A DNA stretch of 64,000 bases from Lithospermum erythrorhizon (taxonomy: Eukaryota > Streptophyta > Magnoliopsida > Boraginales > Boraginaceae), in the NCBI GenBank assembly GCA_019722365.1, contig JADFUC010000856.1:1-64000 (forward strand), written 5' to 3'. The notes beneath the pieces are model-generated. The model searched no databases, had not been told where the DNA came from, and worked only from the letters and a program-made list of their open reading frames with translations. Numbering within the stretch: the stretch's first letter is position 1; the number at the start of each line of letters is the position of its first letter. The position numbers and the translations under genes are program-made. This document shows positions 1 through 13,037 of this stretch, one piece after another.

Positions 1-1040
1 ATCAGTAGCCGCTTCGTTCAGTTACGTATTGCTGAAGTTAGATTTGTAGTATAAGGTGGACAATATAAGAAAAGAAAAAAGATGATTTAAAACTCGAGGG
101 ATTTTCAAGTTAGTGCCGTTAATAAGATGGGAGGCTTGTTGGAAATCGGGCTTATTTTGATTTCCCGCGATTATGCCGTTCGCGACGGTGTTTGTAACAG
201 TTACATTTTACTAGTTTTAGTTAAAATCAGATTACTCAATCTAAGTGTTGATAAATAGTAATTGTAAATTCTTAAAAGGAACTCCTGATATCGAGGGTTA
301 TGCGGTGCTAGATCCCATTACATAACTTGATATAATAATCATAATGGTCAAGTATATTATTATCACGACTAATATTATCGGCTTAGAAGATCCTTTATCT
401 GATGACGTTGAGTTATATTAAAGCGTATGGAATTAAATGAATTGTTAAATTGGAGTTGATTAGAATCAGCGACATACCAATCGAGAATTTTACATTAACG
501 CAAATTGGACAAAACCGAATCAATTAAATTGTTATTTCAATTGTTGAGTATTGGTTTAGCGAGGAAACTTATTAGCCAACTTGTTAAAGTTACTTACTCG
601 TTTAGTAATAAGTTAGTTAACGGCAGGTTAACTATTTATCAAAGCGAGTCGGTATTCGGCCAAGAAACCAAGAGGGACATATAAGGAAAAAGATGGAAAT
701 GAAAACACAGATTTTCATTTCTTCTCTTCCAACAAATATTTAAATGACCCCCACTCCGCTACTCCGCTTTGGGTTTTTGAGTCAAAGTTTTGACTCGATT
801 CTTAATCGATTGCTTGTAGATTCTATGAGTGTCAGCGTGATTGACCGCTTTGGTGTGGACTAAGCGAAGGCATTTCACTTGAGATGCTAGTTGATGGAGG
901 ATCCGGGAGATTGAAAGTTCATCATATCCGCTGCGTTTGTAAGTACACTCGTATTTATACGTGTATGAATTGCATTGTATATGTTTTCGTAATTTGTTAT
1001 TATACATTTATTTGATCTTGGTCGCATTTTCTTATTTTTA
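1..1040. other. Unassigned repeat-like DNA, no supported gene
   Basis: No reading frame with recognisable protein similarity was found. The only frames are short and AT-rich. The stretch just below 1040 may be the eroded 3' end of the minus-strand LINE that follows, but I could not identify domain motifs there. Confidence 0.4.
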
Positions 1041-2036
1041 TTATGAACAAGTTGCGTAATTTTCCAACAAAACCAATGTATTTTGTATAGGAAAATCTTT
1101 ATCCTTTTTATAAGAGATAAGGGTTTTGTTTTTTCTAAGAGGTAACCGTCGGTCGTACGAATGGATGCGATGTACACCTTGAATTCTCGAAACACAATTT
1201 AGGTGAATTGCTTGGAAACCCACTTTAAAGTCATCAAACTCGAAGTGCATTGGGTACATTCTTGAGATGAAAATGTATAGAATTTGGGTAGTATTTAGAT
1301 TTGAACAATTGGAAGGGTTTGAGATCAAACTACAACCATTCTTAGCTAATAATGCCAAATTGAAGGTTGTCAGATTTTTAATGCCTAAACAGCACAAGTC
1401 TCTTCCCAAATAGAAAATTGTAATTTATCCAGTAGAATCTTCTTTGTTCGCTATCATCCACAAGTTAAGCGAAAAGAGTATATCGAAAGTGTGCAATGTT
1501 TTAGAAGAAAACTTTATAAATGACCGTTGGATGAGCCAAAGGATACCCGATAAGTCTTGACTTGATCAAATTAGTTTTCCCTGTTTGATTTAACAATTTA
1601 GTATCCCAGGAGAAGATACTTTTTAATCTTATCCACAACTTCATTAAAAATTTAATTTTTATTAGTTGTAATCTCCAAATGTAATCCAAGATATTTTCCA
1701 ATTGTAGGCATGTGAGTGAAATTAAGGAGATTTAAAGTGTCAGTTTTCACATTTGTAGGTGTTGCAGGACTAAAAAAAATTTGCGATTTATCAAAATTTA
1801 TACATTGGCCAGAGAAGTTGCAATAATTAGATAGTATGGAATGAAAGTTTCTTATACTTAACTAATTGAATAAATAAGAAGCTATCATCAGCAAAGAATA
1901 AATGAGATAATTTCAAACTAGAACGTATTATTCCTACTCTCTTTATATTGTTAAGAGGATTGTGCAAAACAAAAAGTGTGAAGGCTTCTAAATGAATGTG
2001 AGAGTATAGGAGAAGAGGATCTATGTCGAGTCCCAC
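1041..2036 (-). mobile_element. LINE (non-LTR retrotransposon) remnant, reverse transcriptase 3' half
   Basis: Read on the minus strand, three broken frames in order give pieces of a plant L1-type reverse transcriptase. At 1827-2036 there is a GL.DPLLLYSHIHLE segment (family form GLRQGDPLSPYLFIL) followed by SHLFFADDSFLF, which holds the catalytic ADD box. At about 1500-1720 there is GKYLGL followed by NQTGKTNLIKS (family form AGKEVLIKAV). At 1041-1409 there is GIKNLTTFNLALLAK (family form G.GIRNLS.FN.ALLAK). Frameshifts and stops separate the pieces, so it is dead. It lies head to head with the plus-strand LINE starting at about 2050. The endonuclease domain is not present. Confidence 0.75.
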
Positions 2037-2049
2037 AAAGAGGGTTTAA

Positions 2050-4800
2050 AAGGGGCTGATAACTTGACCGTTGACGAGGCGAATATTAGACGGTGACGAT
2101 TTTCTCTTTAACTAAATCAATCGATTATGTGGATTTGTGCAAATGTTACATCAAATGAGTCTCCACGATGAGATGACTAACCGGACCATGAAGTCTTTGC
2201 GGCGTCGTAGCAAGATTATAGGTCGAGTCATGACAAATCGATTGAGATCTGTTTTGATGAGCATTATATCTGAAACAAATAGTGCATTTTTGTCGAGGCC
2301 GTATAATTTCAGATAACATTCTTAATGCCCATGAGATTTTGCATTTTATGAGACATAGGACTAAAGGTAGACATTCTTCTGCGAACTTTAAAACATTGAG
2401 TAAAAGCGTATGATAGAGTTAATAGAAAATTCTAGAAAAGAAATCATGATTAAGTTTGGGTTTTGTCGGACTTTGGTAGATTAGGCCCATGTGCACTTTA
2501 TGCACTTTTTTCTTACGGCTTAGCGATTAATGGTGCTTGTGAGGGTTTATTAGGTCGATAAGAGGTGATGCGTCAAGAAACCCCACAATAGCCGTATCTT
2601 TTTCTCGTTTATTGTGAAGGGCTTCGACATGTTCACGAGCGGAGGCCTTGAGAAGCTTTTGATGGGTATAAAGATTAGTTAGAGAAAGTCAGTGTTAGTC
2701 ATATTACATTTCTTGGCTTGACCTTGATGATTTTTTTCTGAAAGCCAACATGAGGAGGGGGGCCGAGAGATTATGAGGGATCCTTACTTAGCGTATGAGG
2801 AGGCTTCCGAACAAAGAATAAATGTGGATAAATGTTTTGTTAGCTTTGATTTTGCGGCTTCCACTGGAACACGAAGGGAGGTTATGGAATTTTGGGTATG
2901 CGCGAGGTAACTAACCAGGGGAAGTATCTGGGTCCACCATCGTATATTGGTAAGACAAAAAGGGATGTTTTCAGCTTCCTATCAAGCAAGATTGCAGATA
3001 AATTGCACGGTTGGAAAGGTAGAATTCTCTCTCAAGTGGGTAAAGAGGTTATGATCAAATCGGTAACATCGGCTATTCATATCATTGTTATGAACTGTTT
3101 TAACTACCGGCAGGCACCATTGATAACTTGAACAGTTTGTGGAAAAGTTTTTTTGGGGTAGTGCAGATGGTGATAAAGGTATCCATTGGAAGGCTTGGGA
3201 TTGTCTGGGCCTTAAGATCTCGAATGCATGAATCTTGCCTCTTTGGCCGAGACAAGGGTGCGTATCTTAGCGGCAAAGCATCTCTTTTGTTCAAAATACT
3301 TAAAGGGCCATACTTTAGGAGGACCTCTTTCATTCATGCGAAATTGGGTGCTAACCCATCATTTGCATGGCGAAGCTTGTTAGAGGGTCAAAAGGTTCTT
3401 TTAAAGGGGCTACAGTGGCAAGTAGGAGATGATAGGAGCATTGATATGTGGAAGGAGCCTTGGGTTCCTCGAAACACAAATTTCTTTCTTCGAGGCGAAA
3501 GGGGTGAGAATCCGAGATGGGTATCCCAGTTGATCCGAGATGGGTGTTGGATTAGAGAGTTGGTCGAAGAGGTGATGGATAGTGACGATGCTCATAAGAT
3601 CTTCGCTCTACCTTTAAGTCGGCGTGGAATGCGAGACAAGATGGTATGACACACAAAATGCGAGAAATATTTGACTAGTTCGGGGTACAAATGTGCTCAG
3701 GCAATGAAACGCAATGGTGAACTAAGAGGTAAAGCTATGGGTAACAGTAGTCGAAGGGGGGGATCATTGCCATGGCTTGAAAGAAATTTGGCGACTCAAC
3801 ATTCCACCTCGAATAAAGCTTTTTCTTTGGAAGTGCATTCACAATATTTTACCCACAAAGAATAGACTCTTGAAGAAAGGGGTTGAGGTTGAGCCAACAT
3901 GTGTTTTCTGCAATAGGGAGGTTGAGTCGATATCTCATTTATTCCTAGATTGTCCCTTTTCTTGCAGGTTATGATACGCTACTCCATGGACACTAACGAC
4001 CATTGGAGGACCGTGGCAAAATTTCAAGGAGTGGTGGTGCCTTTTAGTTGAGAAATCAAAAGACATCGGAAGCGAGGAAGTGTTAACTTCTATTGTTTGT
4101 ATGATATGGAGCCTCTAGAAGGCAAGGAACATCTAAGCTTTTTGAGGATCAAGTGGTCTCATTTGATTCCATATTGAAACATGGGATGACACTTAAATTG
4201 ATTATCGAGCAATGGAACTGACGAACCAAGATTGAGGGAGTCGAGAGAGAATTTGGAAGTCGGAGTCTGAGGCCACTGTTCTTGGATTCCACCGGACATA
4301 AATTTCATGAGGATTAAGCTGTGATCTTTAGGATGGAGAGGAGTGAAGGCATGGGCGTCTGGCCAGAGTCGGCGTGTAGAGATGCTACTTGACGAGGTTA
4401 AAGGTAGCGCTAACTTTACAACCGATTTGCAATGGGTTGTGTCTCCACTTGATTGCCGAAGAGGCATCTTTGCACAAGCGCTCTGATTTAGGATGGAAGC
4501 TTGAAACTTCGGTCATGTAATGAAACTTCAGCGACTCAAAAGCAATTGATGCTTACGATCTTCCAAGGAAAGCAACCGCGTCGGTGGAGGTTGAAGTGAT
4601 AGTGGAGAATCCTTGATGTGGCGCGTGAGGTGGCGATTGGGATCCTGATGTGGTGATGTAAGAGCCGGAATGGTTCTCAACACCACCAAATTGGTTCTAT
4701 TCGGCCCTTTTCAAAGACCTTAGTAGTTGAGTTACTTATTGTAAATTTTCTTATCCTTTATCATTTTTTCAATGCAATTCTATCGATTGAATAAAAAAAA
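2050..4800 (+). mobile_element. LINE remnant, reverse transcriptase to 3' tail
   Basis: Plus-strand frames give an eroded plant L1 reverse transcriptase. Around 2230-2420 there is NRLRSVLMSIISETNSAF followed by NILNAHEILHFMRH. Around 2690-2720 sits a degraded SHL-FADD box. From 2892 comes GMREVTNQGKYLGPPSYIGK and then GKEVMIKSVTSAI. Around 3780-3970 lies a zf-RVT module (WRLNIPPRIKLFLWKCIHN, then CVFCNREVESISHLFLDCPF). A weak RNase H-like stretch follows to about 4470. The 3' end is marked by an A-rich stretch with AATAAAAAAAAG near 4791-4802. Many stops and indels show it is inactive. The 5' endonuclease part is absent, as expected for a 5'-truncated insertion. Confidence 0.85.
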
Positions 4801-4802
4801 GT

Positions 4803-5295
4803 ATATCTAATTGCTTACAGAGACTATCGAACACTGTTTTACTGATTCCGACTCAATGGAAGTAGAACTGGTCTAAAAGCGACCGCTCAGTTAAAACCAA
4901 TGATATGAATTTGGTACTATTATTACATGACGCCAGAAAAACCAAATGATATGATACACATGATTCAGAGTTGTTGTAAGGCGACAATTCATACGTAATA
5001 AATCCAAAATGACACAAATCTGCTAAAATATTTCTTAACTTCATATAATAAACTCCAAATATTCTACTCAATTTAGTATACCAAAAGCCCTTTTTAGTTA
5101 TTTTTATATTCTAAAATCCCCAATAAATTACCCTCCATCTTCTTCTTCATTACCTCCATTCTAAATCCAGGTACATAATAAATATATTTATTTACATTAT
5201 GGCATGTGTTTTTTTGTCTCAATTTATTTGTCCCATTTTGTTTGTCCAATTTGGACAAATAATGTTAAAGTATTGGTTGGTAATGTTGTAGGGGG
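4803..5295 (+). other. Upstream region and probable 5' UTR of IPK1
   Basis: No gene lies here. A possible 5' UTR intron runs from the donor-like GTACATAATA at about 5170 to TGTAG at 5286-5290, directly before the IPK1 start codon. AT-rich stretches around 5090-5130 could serve as core promoter, but no clear TATA box stands out. Confidence 0.35.
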
Positions 5296-8200
5296 ATGGT
5301 GGTGTTGAGAGCTCAAGACGCGAGTGAATGGTCTTATAGAGGAGAGGGAGCTGTAAATCTTGTTCTCTCTTACTCTGGAGACTCTCCTGATTTTGTATGT
5401 TGTTACCCTTTTTTGTTCTTTTTTTTAGTGAATTTGATATTTTAGAGAAATTTGATTGTTTCGGGACCCGCATTCGCTAGTCCTAATAGTCTGAAGATTT
5501 GATTGTTTCTTGAACATAGGGAATGATGGTATTTTGTAAAACTGGGGTTGATAATTTATTGATTTTTGTAGGCTTATTGGGGTTGGTTATTTTTCCTTTC
5601 TTTTTACTTATGTTATGGAAGTAGTGATAATTGCATTGTTCAATTGGTTTTGGTAGTTGTGAAAGAAAAGGATCAGAATTGAAGCTAGAAGTGTTCATGT
5701 ATGTAAATTTCAGATTTTTTGGTATGTATTAAATGAAAAGAGATGGTATTGATTGAAGGAGTTTGAAGGTTCATAAAAGTTTGGATTTTTGGGGGAGTTT
5801 TTTAGTAATGTTAAGTTTGGTATTAAAAGAATGGGTAGTGTTGATGTTAAGAGCATGCTTGTGTATAAAGTTCAGATCTTTGGGGTGAATACTTTGGATC
5901 AGTTCTTTGCATGGTCCTTTTTGGTTGATTTTTCTTTAACTAGAGGCGCTGTTATTGATTTATATTCATCTAACAATACACCATGATAATGTAAAAGCTC
6001 AAAATTGCGATAAATTGAATTGAATTCTAGATGAGTGTTTATGATTCACCATTCTGGTATAAACTCTTCAGGTTGTGATGAACTTTTGGATGGAGGGTCC
6101 TTGTTTAATATGCAAGCTTAAATAGAAAAACGATGTTCATATTTGGTTGTGTTGTTAAATTATGTTCCAATAGGCTTCCTCCTTTCATTTCGAGATGCCA
6201 ATTGAATTTCATATGAGCACTTTATATGAAACATTATAAGATGGAGAAAACTGAACCGTGCGGTGGTTTATCAGTTTTATGTAGATAGAAACCTAATGGC
6301 ATGTTGTTTTCATGCGTATAGATTGGGAAAGTGTTACGGATACAGAAAACTCCAAGGAACAAATCTGACTATGAAAACCATCATGCCGCTCTAACCATAT
6401 TCGAGTGTCTTCTCTGGAAAGATACTGAAGATCTTGTGGCATCAACTACACGAGAAATTGCTGAGCAACTCTATGTTAAACATGTCATATGTCCATTATT
6501 AGGTCGTGAGCATGTTGATGCTGGGGTAAGCTGTTTGGTATATTTCATTAATGGGTTTTCTTTTCTAATCTTCTTTTGTGCCCCAGACCTAGAGCATACT
6601 TCTTTCAAAATTATTCTATTAACCGTTCAGCACTCGTAAGTCGTATCTGACCCTTTGAGCTTGGACAGATGTTGGTTTCACTTTTTTCCCTTGGTTCATG
6701 GCTTTAATAAGTGGTTCAGTCTGACTGGTTTGACACAGTATTTAGCGTGTAGTGTCGCATATTTACAGAACACCCTCAAAATTGGCATAACATCTTTCGC
6801 TCAAATTTGACATAATTATTGAACTCCGAAAAGTAGTGTTAAGTTATTTTCAGTATAGAGATGTATCTTTCATATATGACGTAGTTCACTTGGTTTTATC
6901 AGGTAATCACTAGTTGAATCTTTGACCCACCAACCTCATCTATAGTGGTTCATCATCATGCTGCTTCTTTTTACTTTATATTTTTACTCTGGTGTAGCTC
7001 TACAATGTTGAGTTTGTTTTCCATCGTAATGCCTGTATTTTAGTATGAGTGTCGCATGATCACCTGTGACTGAAGAAAATGTTTCCCAGGCTGTCCATAA
7101 TCTGAGGTTTCTGATATCTTCAATTACTTCTCTTTCGGATTGAAGAATTGGAGATGTTATATTGAATTGAGTTTCTGAATAATTAGCAAAAGATAAAAAA
7201 ACGAAAGACAAATGAGTATCTGAATAGGCAGCTGAGACTTGAGATATGAAACATGGATGTATATATAGATCTTTCTTGCCCATGAAGACTTCTCGGTCCT
7301 GTAAATTTTAGATATTTATGTTACTTGGCAGATTCGCGTTATTGTTTCTAGAGGATTTTTGGAAGCAGTTGAAAACAATGTTTTGCGTCAGCGTCCTTCC
7401 TGGAGAGTTGATGCTGCGAAGGTCAATGACATATGTGATTCCGTTCTTCTCATATCTGATCATTCAATTTTTCCTCACAGTGAGTATTCTCTCTGATTAG
7501 CTACTTCGGAAAATTTTCTTTTTCATGACTTTAAACTTAAAGTTACTTCTGGTCATAGTTCTTTATGTCTGTGATCTGGCAACTTCAAGGCCATAATAAA
7601 TCTGGTATAGAATGTTCCTTGTCCCCCGGCAAAAGTCACTTGATAATATTTCCCATAGTTATTGCCATATTCAAATCATATCAGGTGTGGAATTTTATCA
7701 TATGCTTAAACCAGAGTCAGGTCAATATTTCATACTTCTTGTTATCTGTGCCACATATATTCTTTTTGTCCATTTAGATTCATAACCCGGATCTTAATTA
7801 GGGTTCAGAAGTAACAGTTGCACTTAGTTATATATAATTTTTTTCCAAGTGTTAATAGTTTATATCTTATACTCTCATAGAACTTTAAGATGTGAATACA
7901 CACAGGTACAAGAAATGTCTGAAGATTCACAAGTTATACAAAGTAAATGTTAAGGAAAATCGGAACATTGTTGGGTTCTCAAAAAATACTGAAATAGATG
8001 GAAGAATATGATTTAAAGTTAAATGAAAATTGCCGACCCTCCATTTGCATCACGATTACTGGAACTGGCTTAAGCTAAACTTGGTTATAATACCTTGAAA
8101 CAAAAAGGACAAATGAGCCTGCATTAATCTGCAGAGTTCATTATTATTTGTGGTATATAAACTCTTTTTTGTTCACTAACGAGGCAAGTTAAAACTCCAA

Positions 8201-10289
8201 CTACTTAAATTATCATGGCCAAAGATGGTCATTATGTTGAAGTATTTCTCTTCAAAAAAAAAAAAAATACTGTCTTGTACTAAATCCTTATTTTATGACA
8301 TGGTGAATAAGGCGACGGAAAATTTTTCAGCCATGGATAGACACTTACCATCTGTTTCCATGTGTAGATTATCGCAATGTCAACGTTTTGGCATACGTTA
8401 TCCAGTGCTTCTTTCACTCCTTTATTTTTATTTGATGAGTTGATTTGTTTTAATATTTGAGCCTGATATTTTTTAAATTCACTTGCAGGTATGGGTAAAG
8501 ATGAGTTCTGCATATCTATAGAGTTGAAGGTCCTAGTCTTTGTTTTTTCTTCTATTTTATCTTGTCCTCAGCTATTGATTTATCCTCATGGTTGTGCTTA
8601 CTTGCATTTCTTCAAAGCAGCCAAAGTGCGGATTTCTTCCGAGTTCCGAGTTTATAGCTGAAGGAAATGCTGTAAAAAAGAGTGTAACTCGTTTCAGGAT
8701 GCACCAAGCTTTAAAACAACTCCAAGGAAAGGTGATGCCAGACATCTAGTTTTTTACTGAAAACACCTAATACAGTTTATTATTTTGCCATGTATTATTC
8801 TCTTCTTCCTACCGCTAGGGTGCTACTAGCATGACTGCTGTCGACTTAAAGTAATGAAAACCTCACTTCAACCAGTTCTCCTTTTTCTTAAATTATATAT
8901 TTATGTTCAGATATCACAAATAAGCCAATACAATCCTCTGGATTTATTCTCTGGGTCAAAGGAGAGGATTGAGAAAGCTATCAATGATCTATTTATTACA
9001 CCCCAAAACAACTTCAGAGTTTTCCTGAATGGTGCTCTTATATTTGGGGGGGAAGATGCCAATGGCACTGTAGGTGAAGAATTTGAAGATGAACTAAAGA
9101 ACGTCATTCATGCTGCTGATGGAATGCGTACAAAATATCTTCTTGAACTTGTTGCTGGTGCAGTTATCAAGTCAGAATTGCTCGATCGGTTACTTGAAGT
9201 CCAGAAACTTGACAATATCGACATTGAAGGTGCAATTCATGCTTATTATAATATTATTTCTCAGCCTTGTATGGTATGTAAAGACAATGATGAAAAGAAA
9301 CTTTCAAGAAGTTGTGCCACCCTTCACTCGATTCCAGTGAAAGAGAGTTTGAAGATTGTGAAGGACTTTTTGGTATCAGCTACTGCTAAGGATTTGAGTA
9401 TGATGATTAGTTTCAGACCTAGGGAAAATGGTGATCCAGAGTCTCCATATAAAGTAATCGTCCTAGAACCAACATGCCAAAGTTTTGATTTCAAGGTAAA
9501 TGATTATCCTCATCCCTGCTAATCTTGAGAACTTAGCTTCCAAGAGAACAATAAAAAATGAAGTTTATTGCTTGACTTCAGTACCTATATGAAATACTTG
9601 TTATGTTTCTCTTGGAGTAGGCTAGTTGATCTTTTTTCAGTCAAAATTTTAACATTTGATTTTGACCTTAAGTATCAATGCAAACTCGTATTTCCTCTCT
9701 TTTATATACTAAATTTTTCATGCTGAAATGTTCATTTGTTGAGTGATAAAACTTGGACAAAATTGGTGTTTCTTGGCCCTTACGAAGTCAACTAGTTCTT
9801 TCATATGAAACAGAGGTAGTAGGATATAACACACACCCACCAAAACCCCAGCAGCAACATGCACTTCTCCTTAGGTTTCCCGTGTCCCATTAGGCTCTAA
9901 TTGTTACTCCAGATTATTATAAGGTCAACAAGGATGAATATGTCTTTGAAATCTTCGATTGCACGTCACTTTGTATCTTCTTTTTAACCGAGTATGTTGT
10001 GCTTGTGCATGGATATAACATACCATCTGCGTTCATCTGTTTCCGCAAGGATTATAATTTACTTGTTTAGTTTCTAGAGTGTTGTACTGTTCTTTATATT
10101 ACATTAATTGACTGTGAAGTCCCTTTTTTGAAGGCATCTTTCATAGATTTAGACATGAAACCTCTGAAGAAGATGCAACACTATTACAAACTAGACCAGC
10201 GGATAGTCAGCTGCTACACAAAGATGTTAAAAGCAGATCGGCTTGAAGATTCTGAGAGGATCAATGGAACATCTAAACCAGATGAATAA
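5296..10289 (+). CDS. IPK1: Inositol-pentakisphosphate 2-kinase (IPK1)
   Basis: Phosphorylates the 2-position of inositol pentakisphosphate to make phytate (InsP6), the last step of phytate synthesis. Seven exons join in phase: 5296-5394, 6322-6525, 7332-7479, 8489-8529, 8621-8731, 8911-9495 and 10134-10289. They encode 447 residues, against about 451 in Arabidopsis as I recall. Visible family features are the nucleotide-binding GEGAVNLVL (residues 16-24), IGKVLRIQK (34-42), the IPK1 signature around ELKPKCGFLP (162-171), NPLDLFSGSK and TPQNNFRVFLNG in exon 6, and the C-terminal FIDLDMKPL followed by YYKLDQ. The start was chosen because exon 1 aligns with the family N-terminus (DASEWSYRGEG). 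Intron 4 starts with the unusual donor GTCCTA; all other donors look normal. No stop or frameshift was found, so the gene appears functional. It lies between LINE and Copia relics. Confidence 0.95.
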
Positions 10290-12643
10290 AGTGTCATGCT
10301 TGAGCCTCAAATTTCTGCCTGCTGGTAATATTTAATAACCAAGATTCTTCATGAACTATTCAATTCACCAATGACTTGAGTGTCCCTAGTCTTCGTTCTC
10401 TCTCTATTTTTTGCCTTCTATGGCAATATGCTCTGGATCAATTTATTTTATCTGAATGTACCTTCTGCAACATATATAATGATAAAGAAGATGCAGTGTG
10501 TGTGTTGCAATGTATGTTTTCTAGTTAGATTATAGCTTATTCCCTGTTAGTCATTGATCTCTGTTACACTATAGTAAGAAATTTGGACATCAGGCTAATG
10601 TATAGCTGAAACTTACATGGTCATGATGTGTTGGTTTTGGATTTCATATCTAGTTCTAGACTGAAAGAATGTCGCAGTCCCACAAAATTGAGAATTTTTG
10701 TTTCTGTAGGACTTGGGATTTAGCTGTTTCGATGGTACAGTGCCGTGGTGAGAACTCTTAAATTTTGTTTCTTTATGGACACATTATTGTGTAAATAAAA
10801 GTTGGTATAGTTCCTATTTTTGTAGGAATCTGCATGATGTCATTTTGAGATTTGTGTCATAAATGGGTCCAGGATTTGAGAAGGGGGTTCTTATCAGTTC
10901 ATTATTCCTCTGAAGTCTGATCTCTATGCAACTTCTCTTGTTAAACAAATAACATACCAAAAAACTGAATGTAGAATTCTCTTCTGCGGCAGGCACCTTT
11001 CCTTCTGACATTCAATGACAGCCGAATCATGCTTCTCTCACTGGGGAATGAACAAGCGCTTCCGTCTCGGCCAACGTGGTCCATTTGTTCGCACAAGTTG
11101 CTTGAATCAACTCTATATTCAGAAATGTGACGTGAAGAAATGCACCCAGCATGGTTTGAAGCCTTTCGTCATTGGCATTTCATCTTTATAAGGTTGTAAC
11201 CATCTGGAATTTGTAATGTTTTGTACAGTGTAGTTGTCAAATTATAGCCATAAATCACCAGTGACTTCATTTGTTTCTTTACTTGTGATTTATGGAGCGA
11301 TCGAACTTGTAGCTCTTCCTACATGTGATGATGAAGGTGAGCAATTTGACATTATAGAATAATCCAACATTGTTGCGCATAAGATCAAACTCTTTTGTTT
11401 AAATTATCCAAGTATTAAATGAATACAAATAATTAGTTTAACACTCTTATTAAGATATTATTAAACCGTTAACCAAATAATTCATGAACTGTTATCCTAC
11501 TATAGAGGCACATTAAGGCCTAGAATTAGCTTATTTATGGTATCCCATGAGTTCGAGGGTTATTAATTGTGGTTCACACTAACATATTTGCAGGAGCAGT
11601 CGGTGGTCTATTATTGTGGAGTTGTGATACATACTTCTTTTAAATATATATATATATTTATTTGTTTATTACTACAACGATAAAAAGTTCCTGAGTACAT
11701 CACAGAATAATAGACGTGTTTAAATTTTAAGTTAAGCAAATGGGAGCTTTGGAACGGAGTATAAATACTCCTCTGTCGGGGAATCGAGGAAACCTCTTGG
11801 ATAGAGGGGAGCAGGCCAGAATCTGAGGCTTGGCACGTGACGCTAAATTGCATGCCTGGTACATCATATATATAGTTGAGTCCCTTACATGATCTATATT
11901 TTCGTACGTACCTCTTCTTTTTAATTAGGGTCATTATTAATTACGAAATTATTTCTAATTAGACCAATCATTACAGGTGATGACTAATAACTAATAATAA
12001 GCCATTTCTTTAAATTTGTACATATATAATAAGTACATGTATGCCTGCATTATTGAAAACATGCATGCAACTCTAGTTGTGTTGCTTAAACTGGTTTTAA
12101 GTATACTACGGAGTATTAGTTACTTGGTTCAATAAAAGAAGATAGATCATGAGGTAATTAACTCCATTTTGTGTCTAATATTATAAAACCAGCAACAGGG
12201 CACCATCATCCATACTCCATATTATACTCAGTAATTAAATTTAGTGGCGGAGTCAGCACTCTTTTAATAAGGCCTTGGTCGCTTTTCTGAGTATATAAAA
12301 TTGGGGTTTTTTACTCCTTCCAACACAAGGAATTTTAACAATTTTTTTCAATTTTTTTTATTTAATCGATCTTTCAAATTTTGCCATTCTAAATTTTTAG
12401 TTCTTATTCCGTCTCTATCAGTGATATATTATGAGTGATGTATTATTTGCACGTATGAGATGGATGTTTCACAAAAACAGGCAAATGATGCTAACAATAC
12501 CAAACATATGATAAGGTGAAACAAATACATACACAACCTTACACGCATGTACCAAATACTCCGTATTTTTTTGTAACTTTGGCACTTCAGGAAGTTGAAG
12601 ACAAGTAGGCTGATAAAACTGGTCGACATGGACAGACTATTTG
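10290..12643. other. IPK1 3' UTR and intergenic DNA
   Basis: The first several hundred bases are probably IPK1 3' UTR; an AATAAAA signal lies near 10795. A 58-codon frame at 11015-11191 (+) has mixed composition but resembles nothing I recognise, and I do not call it a gene. A short TA run occurs at 11646-11660. The rest is AT-rich spacer with no feature I can support. Confidence 0.4.
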
Positions 12644-12648
12644 GTACA

Positions 12649-13037
12649 TGTTAGAATAATCGTGTTGGTACGTGTATTATAGTATGTGTATAAAAGTATC
12701 TTAAAAGTTAAGCGTAAAGTGATTGGTTTATTTATATTTAAGTTTATTGGGGAGCACATTAGGTATTGTAATTAGTATGGGTTAATATGTGTAGAAAGCC
12801 GTTATGATTGATAGATGATGGGCTAATAGTAATCACTTAGAAACCTATATTTTCTGGGTTGAGGTCACGATTCGTATGATTTTATTCTTTTACGTCGAAT
12901 TCTTGCGAAGAACACGAGGAAGCCATATAGAATTGGAAGATCCAAATCATGATTCTTGTCCCGATGGAGCAAGGTAAACCGATATTATGTTTTTATCGGT
13001 GTCTAGTATGAAGTATTGCATAAATTAAATATCAACA
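12649..13037 (+). repeat. 5' LTR of the Copia element
   Basis: It starts TGTTAG and ends CAACA, directly followed by the primer-binding site. It is 36 bp shorter than its partner because of several small internal deletions. Confidence 0.9.

Noticed and set aside
3128..3649. 173-codon open frame as an independent gene
   Set aside because: It continues the LINE reverse transcriptase C-terminal region in frame-shifted pieces (W..GDG/SI-type block WQVGDDRSIDMWKEPW), so it belongs to the LINE relic.
11015..11191. 58-codon frame downstream of IPK1
   Set aside because: No recognised similarity and it is within a likely 3' UTR or spacer; too short to support by itself.
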